A stretch of 64,000 bases of DNA from Microdochium bolleyi (GCA_001566295.1 KQ964283.1:4801-68800), one strand, 5' to 3'; shown: positions 1 to 10,648, counted from the stretch's first letter. The notes: generated from the letters alone by a model not told the origin. Program-made: numbers and translations.

Positions 1-499
1 CCATCAGTGGGTTTGGATCACGGGCTTGAGATCCGACACCGATCAGAATTGATAAATTAGAGGGGTCAGATGGCTTGAATGAGGTCAATTTATAACTTCC
101 GGACAAGTTTGAGGAATTGCATGTGCATGGGCGGGCGCGAGTCTATGTCAAAGATGAAGTACCTGTATTTTGGCTCGGCACGCAGGGTGGCTCGCGATGC
201 AGGGATGGACGTTACTTAATTTAGTTACTAAACTGCACCGGAATGTTATCTCTTCCCTCGACACAACGCGACGACCTAGGAATAGCACGAAACTTACGGA
301 TTTAGAATTACTTTTGCTTCACCTACCTATAAAACACATATCTCTGACAATCTGGCACAGGACGGTTAACCCCGGAGGCCGGGTAGGCATAGTAAACATA
401 TTAGTTTTATATTATTTTAGAGAGCTTTGCTATCGCAACCCCCAACGGCCGTGTCGAGATATAAGCCTCTAACTATGAGTAATATGTCTTGGAATTCTC
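1..499. other. no gene seen
   Basis: AT-rich sequence with only a non-ATG ORF on the plus strand that matches no family I know. No splice-consistent reading frame or RNA gene was found. Confidence 0.5.
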
Positions 500-793
500 T
501 CAGCCACGCTTTACATGACCATCTAGATGTGGTAGCCCGAGTTGCAAGACCCTTTCCATTTCTCTTAGCGAGTTATCCATAACCCCTATCTTACTGGTTA
601 ATTTAGTGACTGAGATTGCTAAGTCGCTAACCGCTTTCCAGGCCTCTACTACTGCCTGCTGTGAGGCAGCAGCACGCTCGCGATTGACCTCGATTTGGTC
701 CTCAGTGTCCCGGGATAGCCCAGTACAGGGTAGGGGAGCCGTATAAGCACAAGCACACCAAGTGCTAGCTCGCTGCAGTCTGTAATTAGTCAT
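500..793 (-). CDS. small coiled-coil ORF, unknown
   Basis: A 97-residue ATG-initiated ORF. Residues about 35-90 are rich in Ala, Glu, Val and Leu with heptad-like spacing, which suggests one amphipathic helix or coiled coil; the first 30 residues look unstructured. I recognise no family. It lies in AT-rich, repeat-like surroundings with no obvious partner gene, so it may be a fragment of an older gene or a chance ORF. A similar short coiled-coil ORF sits at 4131-4448. Confidence 0.3.
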   Translation of the reverse strand: MTNYRLQRASTWCACAYTAPLPCTGLSRDTEDQIEVNRERAAASQQAVVEAWKAVSDLAISVTKLTSKIGVMDNSLREMERVLQLGLPHLDGHVKRG

Positions 794-1205
794 CGTCTCA
801 AATAGAGGTATTAGGCGCTTCTAGTATTAGGGGATGTGATATATAAGATAGGACGGACATGTTTAGGCGACCAGTGGTATCGTGCTATATATACTACCTA
901 ACGCTAATACTAGCCCTAAGCACTCTAGGCAACTACTACCCCGCACCCCATAACTGCCCCACTACACGTCCTTATTTTAACCGATGCATGCACTCGGAAA
1001 ATAGCCAGCCGGGTCGATTTAGACCTCGTAATGCTCGAAACAAGCACTGAAGGAGTAACGGGACATAGACCGAGTTAAAATCAGCTGCTGAAAATAATTT
1101 CAAGGCCGGCTTTAGACATGAGAGCACAACCTCAATATAGATATATAAAGCACGAGATACGGCAACCTGAACCAGAGAACAGCAGCTAGAACACGGCGCG
1201 ATTCA
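794..1205. other. no gene seen; AT-rich upstream region
   Basis: Contains runs of alternating T and A (around 880-895 and 1140-1150) and only a 63-codon ORF of random composition. The last part is the likely promoter and leader of the gene starting at 1206. Confidence 0.5.
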
Positions 1206-1997
1206 ATGACTGCTACTTCTACAAATCCCGAGGATTCTCAAAGCCAGGACCTTACGGCGAGCCTGGTACGAGAAGATTTTACGCAGTACATCTTAGCTAA
1301 CTGTGCAGAAGTATCGCATGACTGGAACCAGCTCGTGGAGCGCACCATGTTACATGCTGATATATCTAGTTCCGACCATTCTATTCTAGATTCTCTCCGC
1401 TCGCTGTACCATGTCATTCTTAAGCCCCCCTCTTTTATTATAGCCCGCATGGCATACATTCGCTTGCTCGACCTTCTCGATACGGTTGAAGACATTATTA
1501 AGGCTGATAGGAGAAAAGCTAAATTACACAGGCGGAACGGAATACGCACTACGCGGCATAACGCTAGTATAGCGATCGATCTCTGCATATCTGCATTCCA
1601 GGCAAGTAGGTCAGTCGTCTTAGAGACCAGACGTGTCGCTCGTCGCTGGCGCCGACTCGCCAAGCCGTCGGTGTTCTTCCTTATGGTCTACGCAGAGGGA
1701 CTGACGGAGGCTGCTATGTAAGTACATCCTTTCCCCAAGGGTTTCGTTTATACTAATCTAACGCTCTCTAGTAAGAACTTCTCTCAGATAACTGAACAGA
1801 GCCTAGAGGCCATTTCACTGCAGATCTTCGAATCAGCACCACAGGCTCTTATAAGTGCGTGCCAGATTCTAGACCTTTCAAGACCCTGTAAGAGCAGGCA
1901 AAGCCGGCCCTATAACCTCGGTCTAGTAGTCTCGAGTGCGAAGACACTCCTGGACAGTGAGAACCAGGGTGAGCCTCGCTCGGCGGGCCCGCCTTGA
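1206..1997 (+). CDS. two-exon orphan protein, 245 aa
   Basis: Not recognised. Exon 1 is 1206-1717, the intron 1718-1771 (GTAAGT donor, TACTAAT branch sequence, CTCTAG acceptor), exon 2 1772-1997. The splice restores frame exactly: 738 nt, 246 codons. Without splicing the frame stops right after the donor. The protein is predicted to be almost entirely helical, with a basic segment near residues 100-150 holding several Arg-Arg and Lys-Arg pairs, and has no signal peptide or membrane helix. The first 20 residues are polar and Ser/Thr-rich. It stands alone among AT-rich repeat-like DNA. The consensus intron argues for a real gene rather than a chance ORF. It could be a nucleic-acid-binding or purely structural orphan; nothing visible decides this. 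Confidence 0.6.
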
Positions 1998-2417
1998 TCC
2001 AGTCTTATACTATACACTCCACAATGTGTGGAGCTCAGTGTACTACACATTTCGTGGCAAGCACTAATTAATACACCGAGCACATTGTGTAGTGCACAGT
2101 GTGCCGTCCCAGTGGTGGAGTACCTACAAGGAATAGGTACCGATCGTCATAGTCCACTACCACGCTGTGTAAAGTACATCGTAGAGCGCACAACGTGCCT
2201 GGCGCGTCATGTCCACCACCTTGTGGACGTAAATGACTCTGAGTCGAGACTAGCGGCTGGGCTAACATGAGCAGTGCTAGTGCTAGTGACACTCGTAGAT
2301 ACACGAAGGTGAAGTTCTTTCCTTCAAGATAATGACTGAGCAGCCGCATTGCCTGTACTAGTACCTCGTCGTAGCTATATGCTCTGTAGTCGGGCATGTC
2401 TGGATCTGCAGTGACGG

Positions 2418-3021
2418 CCAGCTGGTATACTTGAGCATCTCTGCCTGCGATACCCATGTAGCATCGTCCGAAGAGTGGCCTACCCACTGTACCAAGAACT
2501 GCAGGGTGAGATAGTTGTAATGGAGGACCCGAAAAATCCGCCTTTGCGTGCCGCATACGGCTGTGTCTCGCCCTTCCCCTGAGCCCCAATACTGGAGCAT
2601 CAGGGCCTCATTCTCGTACTGAACTCGTCTTTCGCATTCCCACGCCGCGCTTCGGATAGGCGGGCCATTCGAAATTTCGCGAATTCTGTGGACAAGAAGC
2701 TCGATAGTCCCTGTCGGAGAGGTCCGATGACTCCAGACCGCTGCCATCCTTCCGGGATCTACCGGATAGTATACGGCTCCGCTCTTTTGTCGATGACGAG
2801 TCCGTACGGTCAGCTCCGGCGTGACCTGTCCTCACCAAGCATTTAGCAGTTAAACTCATTTTGATGAAGAGGAACCTCACCTCGACCACGATCTCTACTC
2901 GCAAGTGTGGCCGCTGGGTAGGCATAGCAGTAGAACCGTAGAGAGCTAGTACTGTTTCATAAGGAGAAGTAACAAAAACAGACTCGAAAGGGGGAAAGCG
3001 ATTGCTATGGGTCGTCCACAA
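2418..3021 (-). mobile_element. Ty3/gypsy integrase-chromodomain remnant
   Basis: On the minus strand, codons covering 2543-2418 encode a good chromodomain core: RRIFRVL, then LQFLVQWVGHSSDDATW, then an acidic-hydrophobic end. This is the module at the C terminus of chromovirus (Ty3/gypsy) integrases. Upstream in another frame (about 2960-3010) is a segment with Pro-Phe-Glu spacing like the integrase region before the chromodomain. The two parts are in different frames with no protease, reverse transcriptase or LTR visible, so the element is a broken relic. A lone chromodomain from a cellular gene is the alternative. The flanks are TA-rich, consistent with repeat-induced mutation, but no statistics were run. 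Confidence 0.45.
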
Positions 3022-3666
3022 TCAATGTAGAAAGAGGGGAAGCTTAAGCTGGCTCCCGTGCGGCCAAAGCCGAGAAAGACCGCAAGGTAACTCCGGAACG
3101 GATCTTACCCCACCCCGACGAGGGTCAGTGCGAAGGCGCTGCCGCAGGAGCGCCGAAGCGCCGAAGTGGGGTCCGCCTAATAGTAGCGCCGGCACATAGT
3201 GGGGCCGGAGCTACCGGCACAGCGGGGGTGATGGATGTGTGTTGTGGGCAAAGGACAGTTAGTGCTATTTCCCAGCCTACGTACAGGTTCTCCCAATCAT
3301 TATACTTTTAGCATACATAGCTTAGAAGTACCTGAATGCAACCCAAGGCTGTTGATACTATTTTCGTTATTGCAGGTAGGTAGAACTCTGGATCGTGGGT
3401 AAGCAGGACTCTATCATGTATTGCGTAAGTCTAGCTGAGCTGCTATTTATAACGCGGACAAGCCAGGATAAGCTCTTGGAGACGTCCACTATGCTTTGCG
3501 CGCGGCTAGCTCCTTCGCATCGCTCTAAGAGTCTATATATATCGATGTTATTTTCGACTATCTCCCATTGCCTGAATGAGACCTGGTTAGGACTTGCTAT
3601 AAGGATCTCTTCCTACGGACCGAGAAGATTACGGGGGCGTTAGATAGCCTTAATTCGCGTAAGCAA
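3022..3666. other. no gene seen
   Basis: A GC-rich patch around 3120-3200 is followed by AT-rich sequence. Only GTG-initiated or random-composition ORFs occur. Probably decayed repeat. Confidence 0.45.
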
Positions 3667-4023
3667 ATGTCTTCCTACTGCGTTCCTTATAAAATGGGAT
3701 GCTATTATTGTCAGGTGCCCTCGCATAGGGCTGATGTGCCTTACTACCTACTTAGCAGGCACAGAGCTAAGTTGCCCCAACGGCAAACAACACCATCAGA
3801 CAAACACTACAAGATTACGCACTATCGGGTTGTAATAGAGCCAGGCCGAGAAAGTACCGACAGAGAGAAGAAGCAGCGCTCAACCTCTATGGAGCGGGAC
3901 AGGATCGCACAACAGCTGCTTAGGAGTCTGAGTATTGCAAAAGCCAATCAGGAAATTGCAGAGAGGGAGTCTAGATGGAGTCAAAAGCGGGTGCGCTTCT
4001 TTCCGGGCCTCGAGAGTCCATAG
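3667..4023 (+). CDS. weak ORF, 118 aa, unknown
   Basis: An ATG-initiated ORF. The second half (residues 75-110) is charged and helical (Arg, Glu, Gln, Lys) and the N-terminal part has a CYYC motif among aromatic residues. No family is recognised. It lies in AT-rich DNA between a transposon relic and another short coiled-coil ORF, so a chance or decayed frame is as likely as a gene. Confidence 0.22.
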   Translation: MSSYCVPYKMGCYYCQVPSHRADVPYYLLSRHRAKLPQRQTTPSDKHYKITHYRVVIEPGRESTDREKKQRSTSMERDRIAQQLLRSLSIAKANQEIAERESRWSQKRVRFFPGLESP

Positions 4024-4130
4024 CTCCAGACACTATCTAAATCCAGGTTGTTGTGTTATAAGTTGTGATGCGCTATCCGCGCGCAGGTATACAGAATATA
4101 AAGGGCTCTTTACCTCTATCTTATTATTCT

Positions 4131-4448
4131 CTAGTCGCTCCACTCGCTACAAACTTGACTATGGTCAGTCTGGCTATGCTTCTGGTCTGTTTTACTACTC
4201 CTACTAGTCTCAAACTCTTGAAAGGTATCATATAATTGTGCTGCAAGCTTAGTAATAATACCCCGAAGTCGCCGAATCTCTTTATCGCCCTTGCGGATTC
4301 TAGCCTTTGCCTCTTCTATATTTTTAACCAGCTCTTTGTTTCGCTCCGAGAGGCTAGATGCCCGCTCAGCAAGTGTTAACATCCGGCGCTCAGATAACGG
4401 TGCTGGAGCAAGCTGCACCGGAGTCTTCGGTAGCGACTTGTTACTCAT
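4131..4448 (-). CDS. small coiled-coil protein, 105 aa
   Basis: An ATG-initiated ORF. Residues about 18-85 have strong heptad periodicity with Leu, Ile and Ala in core positions and many Glu, Lys and Arg residues, typical of a two-stranded coiled coil. The C-terminal 20 residues are polar. The family is unknown. It resembles the ORF at 500-793 in style but not in sequence. The isolated position and small size leave open that it is a surviving exon of a larger structural gene. Confidence 0.38.
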   Translation of the reverse strand: MSNKSLPKTPVQLAPAPLSERRMLTLAERASSLSERNKELVKNIEEAKARIRKGDKEIRRLRGIITKLAAQLYDTFQEFETSRSSKTDQKHSQTDHSQVCSEWSD

Positions 4449-4744
4449 AGCTTATAAGTAGATAAATATACATAAGTGTAGTCAGAGGCAGTATTGTTTA
4501 AAGCCGGTAAGTCATGACTTATATGCGCACGGGCTAATTTAAGCGTTTTATTCCACTTTATCGAAGGTCCGTTTCAGGGGTCTGTTAGAATGGACGCGGT
4601 CGAAAACTCATAGATCTACCCCGCGATTTTCAACGCACTGGCAATATAAATAAGAACACGGCCACTGAAGTAGCTTGATTTAGTTACAGCAAACAATTCA
4701 GCCTTTCTAGATTATCTCGTAAGGACAACACATTATACAGAAAT

Positions 4745-5655
4745 ATGGCAGGACTTTTTTTTATCCTGTTGTCGCTCATTACAGTCGGCCAGTCCATAAG
4801 TACTCTCTCATCTAACTGCTTGTCCAGCCCGCCCTTCAATCTTACTGCGGGAAACTCGACTATTTCAGCCCTGTTCGTAGCCCCGATGACGGGATCCGTA
4901 CCTTAACATTGTTACTGATCTGCCTACAGCCTTAACTCGGACCGAGTGACGCAATGCTTGGCCACTCTTGAGTTCTCAGAGGAAGAATTCCTACCCACGT
5001 CCTGGGCCTTTAATGCCTCGAAGCCGTGCTCCGGACAGGAGTTAGCAAGCTTTAGATTGCCTCCCACCGTACCAAACGGTGACGCATGGTTGCTTTGGTG
5101 CGCATTCTGTCCATTCAGGCTCTGGAGCTCCGACTGACTTTTCCCAGGCAATGCTCAGGTCAGGAGGCCAGCTGCAATCGCGTGCTAATCACAGGCGGTG
5201 AACCCGATTTCGCCCTCGCGGCGCAACATAATGGTAGTATTGCTTGCATTACCGAGGAGCTTAGTACGAGAACTACATGGACTACTATAACGAAGCCTAC
5301 TTTGACCGCAACAGAAACTACTCATCAAACTATCACTTTTACACGAACATTAACGGATGAGCCACTTTCCTCTAGCAGTATAAGTGCGCCTCTAGTGGTA
5401 GATCCTATTGAAGGGACCGCGAGCGACACGGGAACTACACAAGCAATAGCGACCCCCGGTGAAACCATTAACGAACCCAGCGTTATTCAAACAGCGAGTA
5501 GTCGTGAGAGCTCTAACACCCAGACTGCGGGAACTACTGCTTCTACCGATAATCCCCTTTTCGCAGACAGCTCGGGAATTTCCAGGCCGAGCTATTTTGC
5601 TACCTTAACAATCGCCTCAACAGTTACTATGATTCAGACTGTGTCAATCTGCTAG
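4745..5655 (+). CDS. secreted cysteine-containing, Ser/Thr-rich protein, 267 aa
   Basis: Three exons: 4745-4872, 4930-5097 and 5148-5655, with introns 4873-4929 (GTTCGT donor) and 5098-5147 (GTGCGC donor). All phases agree (804 nt). Residues 1-17 form a typical secretion signal with a hydrophobic LFFILLSLITV core. A compact N-terminal domain of about 115 residues follows, with Cys residues spaced as in fungal secreted domains that contain PNGDA-x-LLWQC and SCNRVLITGG; the second intron falls inside the WQC motif, so only the spliced form restores it. Residues about 135-245 are a Thr/Ser tract likely to be O-mannosylated. The end is moderately hydrophobic, and a GPI signal is possible but not clear. 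Role: probably a cell-wall or extracellular protein. No catalytic motif is seen. Confidence 0.78.
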
Positions 5656-5893
5656 GTTCTAGCTTGTTGAAAGGAGAGATAAACTTAATATACCGGCTGC
5701 GGGGCGAGCCGCTACTTATGTATGAGAACCCTTTTAATTACTGCAGGTCGCAAAGTTCAACTATAGATAGTATTATACACCGTTTTACTCCTTTTAAGAA
5801 TGTCCTTGAGTCGGTTAAAGGTACATTAGATGTAACCATATCGATGCGTGAGGTGAAGCCTAAGTACTACACGTTCTTGCGACTTCAATGCTG

Positions 5894-6232
5894 CTACTCC
5901 ATACCATGCTCACTCAGCTGTGGGCGGAAGAAAATAACCTCCGGTAGATCAGGGAGGTGAATGTTATCCCTAGCATCTGCCTCTCTGTCCGGCTGGCTCT
6001 CAAAGCCGGAACGTCTATAATAGTTGACATTCCTCTTTTTCGCCCTGTCTTCTTCGTTAAGGGCGTGAGCTACAGCCTGAAGTAGTGCTAATATTGCCGC
6101 TCGTGAACCGGAGTCATCAATGGCAGACTGACAAGGCTCACGGCAAGGTCCGAGGCCTTCAGTAGCGATAGGTTGTATTTGTACCCGAGCCGGATTATAC
6201 GACCGACGGTATCGCTGCAAACGGTCCGCCAT
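5894..6232 (-). CDS. hypothetical ORF, 112 aa
   Basis: The frame is open from about 6301, where a plausible 3' splice site (TTCTTGCAG) precedes it, so the ATG at 6232 may be internal and an upstream exon missing. The product is polar and Arg-rich in its first third, has an Ala/Leu helix in the middle, and ends with an acidic-aromatic stretch. No family is recognised. It could be the terminal exon of a decayed gene. Confidence 0.28.
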   Translation of the reverse strand: MADRLQRYRRSYNPARVQIQPIATEGLGPCREPCQSAIDDSGSRAAILALLQAVAHALNEEDRAKKRNVNYYRRSGFESQPDREADARDNIHLPDLPEVIFFRPQLSEHGME

Positions 6233-6807
6233 TTTTGCTAAGGGCGATGTTTGGAGATGCTCAAGTAAGTGAAATAATGTGCTCGCTCTAATGTGCTGCA
6301 AGAACTAGAGCTACACCGATGAGCCGGTTCTTTATAGTATTCTTTCGAGGGAACAGAGGAAGGCAAAACTATGTTAAATCATATAAATAACTCCCTGGCC
6401 GATCGGGACACCGCCCGGAGGAGCGGGGTACTTTGGCACACGGCGGCTCGTGTGAATTATGATTCGCCCACGAGCCGGTTGCATCGGCCCCATCATACCC
6501 GGGCCCGGACGTCGTATAACAATCATTTCGGCGGGAACGGCGATGCTATGATTGGTGCGCGAAGATGGATCCCCCGTTGTATTTTCGGCGCGGCTTAGCT
6601 GACTCTCCGGCCTTCCCCCCGGCACTAGCTCTGTAGTAGTATGTAGGGCACGCCCAGTTATATCATCTGTTAACGCTTATCGGACCGGCCGTCAAATTTA
6701 CCACCACCTTAGCCTTAGCTACAGACAAAGTAGATGTGGGTTGTTGCCTCCCCGTTAAGTACGAGTATCTGATGCGAGTATGCCTCTTTATGCTCGAATA
6801 GAGTGAG
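6233..6807. other. no gene seen
   Basis: Short overlapping ORFs on both strands have Pro/Gly/Arg-rich random composition. No splice-consistent frame was found. It leads into the repeat at 6808. Confidence 0.45.
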
Positions 6808-6912
6808 CCAGCGCTGGTCATTATGGCCCGTGCACGAAGACTGGCCTCGGGAGTGACCGCGCACGGGCCACAACGACCAGCGCTGGTCATTGTGGCCCGT
6901 GCGCGAAGACTG
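6808..6912. repeat. direct repeat plus 24-bp-arm palindrome upstream of JmjC-SET gene
   Basis: A 36-bp sequence starting CCAGCGCTGGTCATT occurs at 6808-6843 and again at 6877-6912 with two differences. In addition 6858-6881 and 6882-6905 are inverted copies: 24-bp arms with one mismatch and no spacer, centred on AGCGCT. Three copies of one 24-nt word therefore sit in 105 bp, 90 bp before the ATG at 6999. This could be a dimeric-factor operator, a hairpin, or the relic of an inverted-repeat element. Confidence 0.75.
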
Positions 6913-6998
6913 CTCTGCGCAGAGACGCGCCACGCGACTCGTGACTTGATGAGTTGTTCCTCGCGCTTTGCACGAAGCATACGAGGTATGGTCCCATC

Positions 6999-9935
6999 AT
7001 GGCTATCTTAGTCCATCTCGCGAGCGAACTTGCAGGCCAAATCACTCAATTTATATCGGCGCTAGATACGACGACCCACGCCGAGCTGATCAGTCATCTC
7101 ACTGGCGCCTGTGATGCCCTAACGCGTCTTACAACCACGACGAGCAATGGAGCAACAACCGCGACAAACAACGAAGCCGCTACGACAAACGACGAACGGC
7201 CAGCGCAAAACTCAGGCAAAAAGCGCAAAAGACTGAGCGATGCCAGCCAGTATGTCGCCCCATACGTCACAGATTGCCCTGGGGACGACAACCCACAGCC
7301 ACTCCTGCCCAAGACGACCCACCATTCTGCCAGCTCCACTCATGACGCTAGTCCTGAGGTTGCCCGCCATGAGCCACAACCGGAAGCAGGTTATGAAGTC
7401 CACCGCTCTCGCCACAGCTTCACGATTCAAAAGGAGGAGATGGGCGAGAATCTCGTTGCAAGCCTAGAGAAAGTGGCCCATCAGCCTGGTTATCATGGAT
7501 TGAGCCAAGTCGCAAACCTGCCGTCCATCGACTGGCCTGATCTTTTCGCCGCCGTTGCGCAAGTCGATCATGACCTCCTCTCCGTCCACTTCGCAACGCA
7601 CAAGAGCCCAGGACGAGTACATCTATATAAGGGCCAGTCAACGACCTTCGATGCCCCAAACTTTGCCGATCGCGCTATAGCTCCTTCAGACGACAATGTT
7701 AGAGCCTACCTAGACGAGATCTTTACCAGCATTCCTGAAGAGGAGGTCCCTTATTATGTCGGACCACTGCTTTTCGACAGCCATGTCGACGACATCCTGT
7801 TTCCTGGTAGGGCGCTTTTGCCTCCTCATTTTCCGGATGTACCGGGCGTCAACAGCACCTACATGCATGCAGGAAACAGGAACTCTGGCACTGCATTCCA
7901 CTGCGAAGATGGCGTTATGCGCTCAGTCAACTTGACCCTGTTTGGCTGGAACATCTGGATACTAGTAGCGATACATCACACAGACAAACTCGAGTCATTT
8001 CTTCTCGGCAAGGCAAGACCTGGGACTAGATGCGACCAATCTGTTCGACACGAGAATATCATTCTCAGTCCGAATGTACTGCAGGCAGCTGAAATCGATT
8101 TCATCGTCCTCCTCGCCGGTCCCGGCGATCTTGTAGAGACTCAACCACGACAATATCACTGGGTGATTAACTACAGCACTGTAGTTAAGATGGCAATCAA
8201 CTTTCTGCGTCCTGGGGAGTGCGCGCTACCTGGAAGCATTCTTCTTTGTGACGAGTGTGGACTGGCTCCTCTCCAACCTCACTTTGACCAGATCACCTTG
8301 GTGCAAACCAAACGCAGCAGTGCGCGACTGCGCAAACCAGGGACGAAGGCTGCGTCTCCAGGCGAAGCAGGCACGAAGACCGTGCCTCCAAGCAAGCGAA
8401 CGCCAAGGACGTCAAGCGCATCTCGGCCACTCAAAGATTGTGCTCTTGGTTCCCACGCGAAGAAACCTAAGAACTCTAAGTTACAGAACGCGGCGAGTTC
8501 AGCAGCACAGAGAGTATACCCACACAAAATCGACTCTCAGGATATATGCGCTGCATATCTCAGTGACAAGGTAACCTTGTACACACCGATCACAGATACC
8601 TTCGAGGAATCTGAAGCGCTCCGCCTCATGCTGGTACTAAACAGCAACGTTGCCGTTCACAGCCTGGTCGCTGTAGTGTCCGGCTGGAGAGCCCGTTCAT
8701 CGGCAATGATCAATCATCACGCAGACCTTACACAGACGATTCAAGCAATTATTAATGTCGAATCTAATGTATGCTACAAGGAAGCCATACACGCACTCCT
8801 GCTTATTCAATTCGCAGACAAGGTGGACAAATTTGCAGATGGTCGATCGAGACTTACAAATGCGGACTGGAAGAAAGTGCAAGAGTTGAGCCCTACTGCC
8901 AAACAAATGTCAACCCGAAAGCTACGGAGATGGCGCGAGTCTGGTCGGAAGTTGAAGCTCTGGCCTCCTAGCATTCTCTGTGCTATCGCTGGCCATGGCG
9001 CAGCGCCCTTTTTCCTGTCACTCCACAGCTTAACTGGCCTAAACGACAAGTCAAGACAGCGCGTCCTTGCGGCACTCATCAATTCGTCAGAGGAGGGAAT
9101 CACTTCGAGGATTCTTGAGGTGGGAGCTTACATCGCCGATTTATTTCTCAAAGGTCTCGACCTTGACGAGTTCGCATGGGAGTCTCCAGATGCTCCATGT
9201 CTCGACCAAGCTTCAGAGAGAGAGGTCCTGAAATGGCTCCGTCGATTTCGGATCGTTGAGGAATGTTGTTACGAACCTGAGCGCTTTGACAGACAAGAGA
9301 AGCCGGAAAACTGGCCAGGAAGATGGCCAGCAGATCCAATGACTGGTGAAGCCTTCGAACAGCAGTGTTACTACTGTTCGAGCGTCAGCTGCACTTGCAT
9401 CGAGCTGGTACGCCCGTCTCATATGGCTCAGGACCGGCCCTGCTCTCCTTGCTTGCCAGAGACTTGTGGGCGTGATCATCAGCATCTGCGTGGTGGCAAC
9501 CACCTTCTCCACTCCCTCACAATTCGCTTTTGCGAGCGGAAAGGCCAAGGGCTGTTTGTGATGGGAGAGCCTGGCCATATTATTTTTTACGAAGATGATG
9601 TTCTGGGAGAACTGACGGGCGAGCTAGTTCCGCAGGGCACGTTCTCCACAGACTGGGGCGCTGAGATGGCCATGGATATTGTTAGACACGATATCGAACC
9701 GGCGGTTTGTGTGGCCCAGCTATGGTATGCTAAGGCTGGGAATCGTCTGCGCAAGGTCAACCATTGCTGCCAGCTGCCTACAGCCCGCTTCAGAGGTGCG
9801 ATGGTATCCGGGCGGTTTCGCATACTCTTGCTCGCGAATAGAGACCTATATGAGGGGGAGGAAGTCACGGCAACTTATCAAGAGGGTCAACCAACTTTCG
9901 ACTGTTTCTGTGCGCAATGCCAGCCTAACAAATGA
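6999..9935 (+). CDS. JmjC-SET fusion protein, 978 aa
   Basis: A single open frame joins two chromatin-enzyme folds. The frame also opens at TTG 6954, but ATG 6999 is the first methionine. After a basic, low-complexity N-terminal part (GKKRKR near residue 75) comes a JmjC-type cupin at about 250-405: metal ligands H301 and E303 in FHCED, a following W-x-I-W strand, and H387 in RQYHWVINY, so all three iron ligands of a 2-oxoglutarate dioxygenase are present. A Ser/Pro/Lys linker and a helical region follow. A Cys-rich pre-SET-like stretch (about 775-825) leads to a SET domain at about 845-978, with NHCC (921-924) in place of NHSC, GEEVTATY (Y960) and a shortened post-SET CFCAQC. The predicted activities are histone demethylation or hydroxylation and lysine methylation. 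The domain calls are strong; substrate is unknown. It is intronless, unlike many neighbours. Confidence 0.82.
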   Translation: MAILVHLASELAGQITQFISALDTTTHAELISHLTGACDALTRLTTTTSNGATTATNNEAATTNDERPAQNSGKKRKRLSDASQYVAPYVTDCPGDDNPQPLLPKTTHHSASSTHDASPEVARHEPQPEAGYEVHRSRHSFTIQKEEMGENLVASLEKVAHQPGYHGLSQVANLPSIDWPDLFAAVAQVDHDLLSVHFATHKSPGRVHLYKGQSTTFDAPNFADRAIAPSDDNVRAYLDEIFTSIPEEEVPYYVGPLLFDSHVDDILFPGRALLPPHFPDVPGVNSTYMHAGNRNSGTAFHCEDGVMRSVNLTLFGWNIWILVAIHHTDKLESFLLGKARPGTRCDQSVRHENIILSPNVLQAAEIDFIVLLAGPGDLVETQPRQYHWVINYSTVVKMAINFLRPGECALPGSILLCDECGLAPLQPHFDQITLVQTKRSSARLRKPGTKAASPGEAGTKTVPPSKRTPRTSSASRPLKDCALGSHAKKPKNSKLQNAASSAAQRVYPHKIDSQDICAAYLSDKVTLYTPITDTFEESEALRLMLVLNSNVAVHSLVAVVSGWRARSSAMINHHADLTQTIQAIINVESNVCYKEAIHALLLIQFADKVDKFADGRSRLTNADWKKVQELSPTAKQMSTRKLRRWRESGRKLKLWPPSILCAIAGHGAAPFFLSLHSLTGLNDKSRQRVLAALINSSEEGITSRILEVGAYIADLFLKGLDLDEFAWESPDAPCLDQASEREVLKWLRRFRIVEECCYEPERFDRQEKPENWPGRWPADPMTGEAFEQQCYYCSSVSCTCIELVRPSHMAQDRPCSPCLPETCGRDHQHLRGGNHLLHSLTIRFCERKGQGLFVMGEPGHIIFYEDDVLGELTGELVPQGTFSTDWGAEMAMDIVRHDIEPAVCVAQLWYAKAGNRLRKVNHCCQLPTARFRGAMVSGRFRILLLANRDLYEGEEVTATYQEGQPTFDCFCAQCQPNK

Positions 9936-10641
9936 GAGGCCCATAGCCGCCAGCTATCTCGTTTTGTAGTTCCTGACATAGTATCAGTGTAGACATGCTA
10001 GCCTCCTTCTTGTTGTGCTGAGATCCCTCGTCTAGTCCATGCCATCCTCGTCCACAAGTAAAGGGATTATCTGCTCTTTGCACTGCTTGCGCGCTCTTGG
10101 GTCCAATATTAGCTTCTTTTAAGTCGATAGAGGAGTATTAAGCACAGCTGTAATCAATGAAGGGAGGGGGTCGGAAGTACAGGGAAAGCGCGTATGCTTC
10201 GATCTATACCTTCAATAGAAGTCGTGATCAGGACCGGGTGATAGAGAAACAACCTAACAGCGTGAGGTTCTATAAGAACACGGTCGAGGAAGGGTACTTA
10301 GGTTGTTCTTAGCTTCCAACTTCAATCTCGTGGTACACCTCAGAGCTGCGCCATCAAGTAGCATGCTCTTAGTTTTGTGATTGTTACACACGTACGGAAA
10401 TGATCAAGTACAGAGATATGCGTGGCTGTACTCGATTTCAAGGTCCTTTCAATAGACTCGGACCCCTTCGCGCATACCTATGGTTAGCGAGACATCGTAG
10501 TCTCCCCCAATAGAGAGCGTTCTATCAACCTTGAGTGACTGGTGCGCCCAAAATCAGTGTTCGTTTGGTAGGTCCGAGGGCAATGGCTGTCGTGCAGGGC
10601 TCTTCGAGTGGTGACGGCCGGAGCATGTGCGGCCCTCCAAC
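9936..10641. other. intergenic, no gene seen
   Basis: No spliced or unspliced frame of protein-like composition was found. It holds the 3' flank of the JmjC-SET gene and the distal promoter of the gene at 10824. Confidence 0.5.
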
Positions 10642-10648
10642 TATAAAA
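10642..10648 (+). promoter_or_regulatory. TATA-like element upstream of 10824
   Basis: TATAAAA is followed over the next 170 bp by a pyrimidine-rich stretch (10680-10790), the usual look of a fungal core promoter and leader. The ATG follows in a good context (CACCATGAG). Confidence 0.35.

Noticed and set aside
1238..1663. 141-codon minus-strand ORF
   Set aside because: It is antisense to exon 1 of the spliced gene at 1206, which has a consensus intron and continues in frame. The minus frame has no such support.
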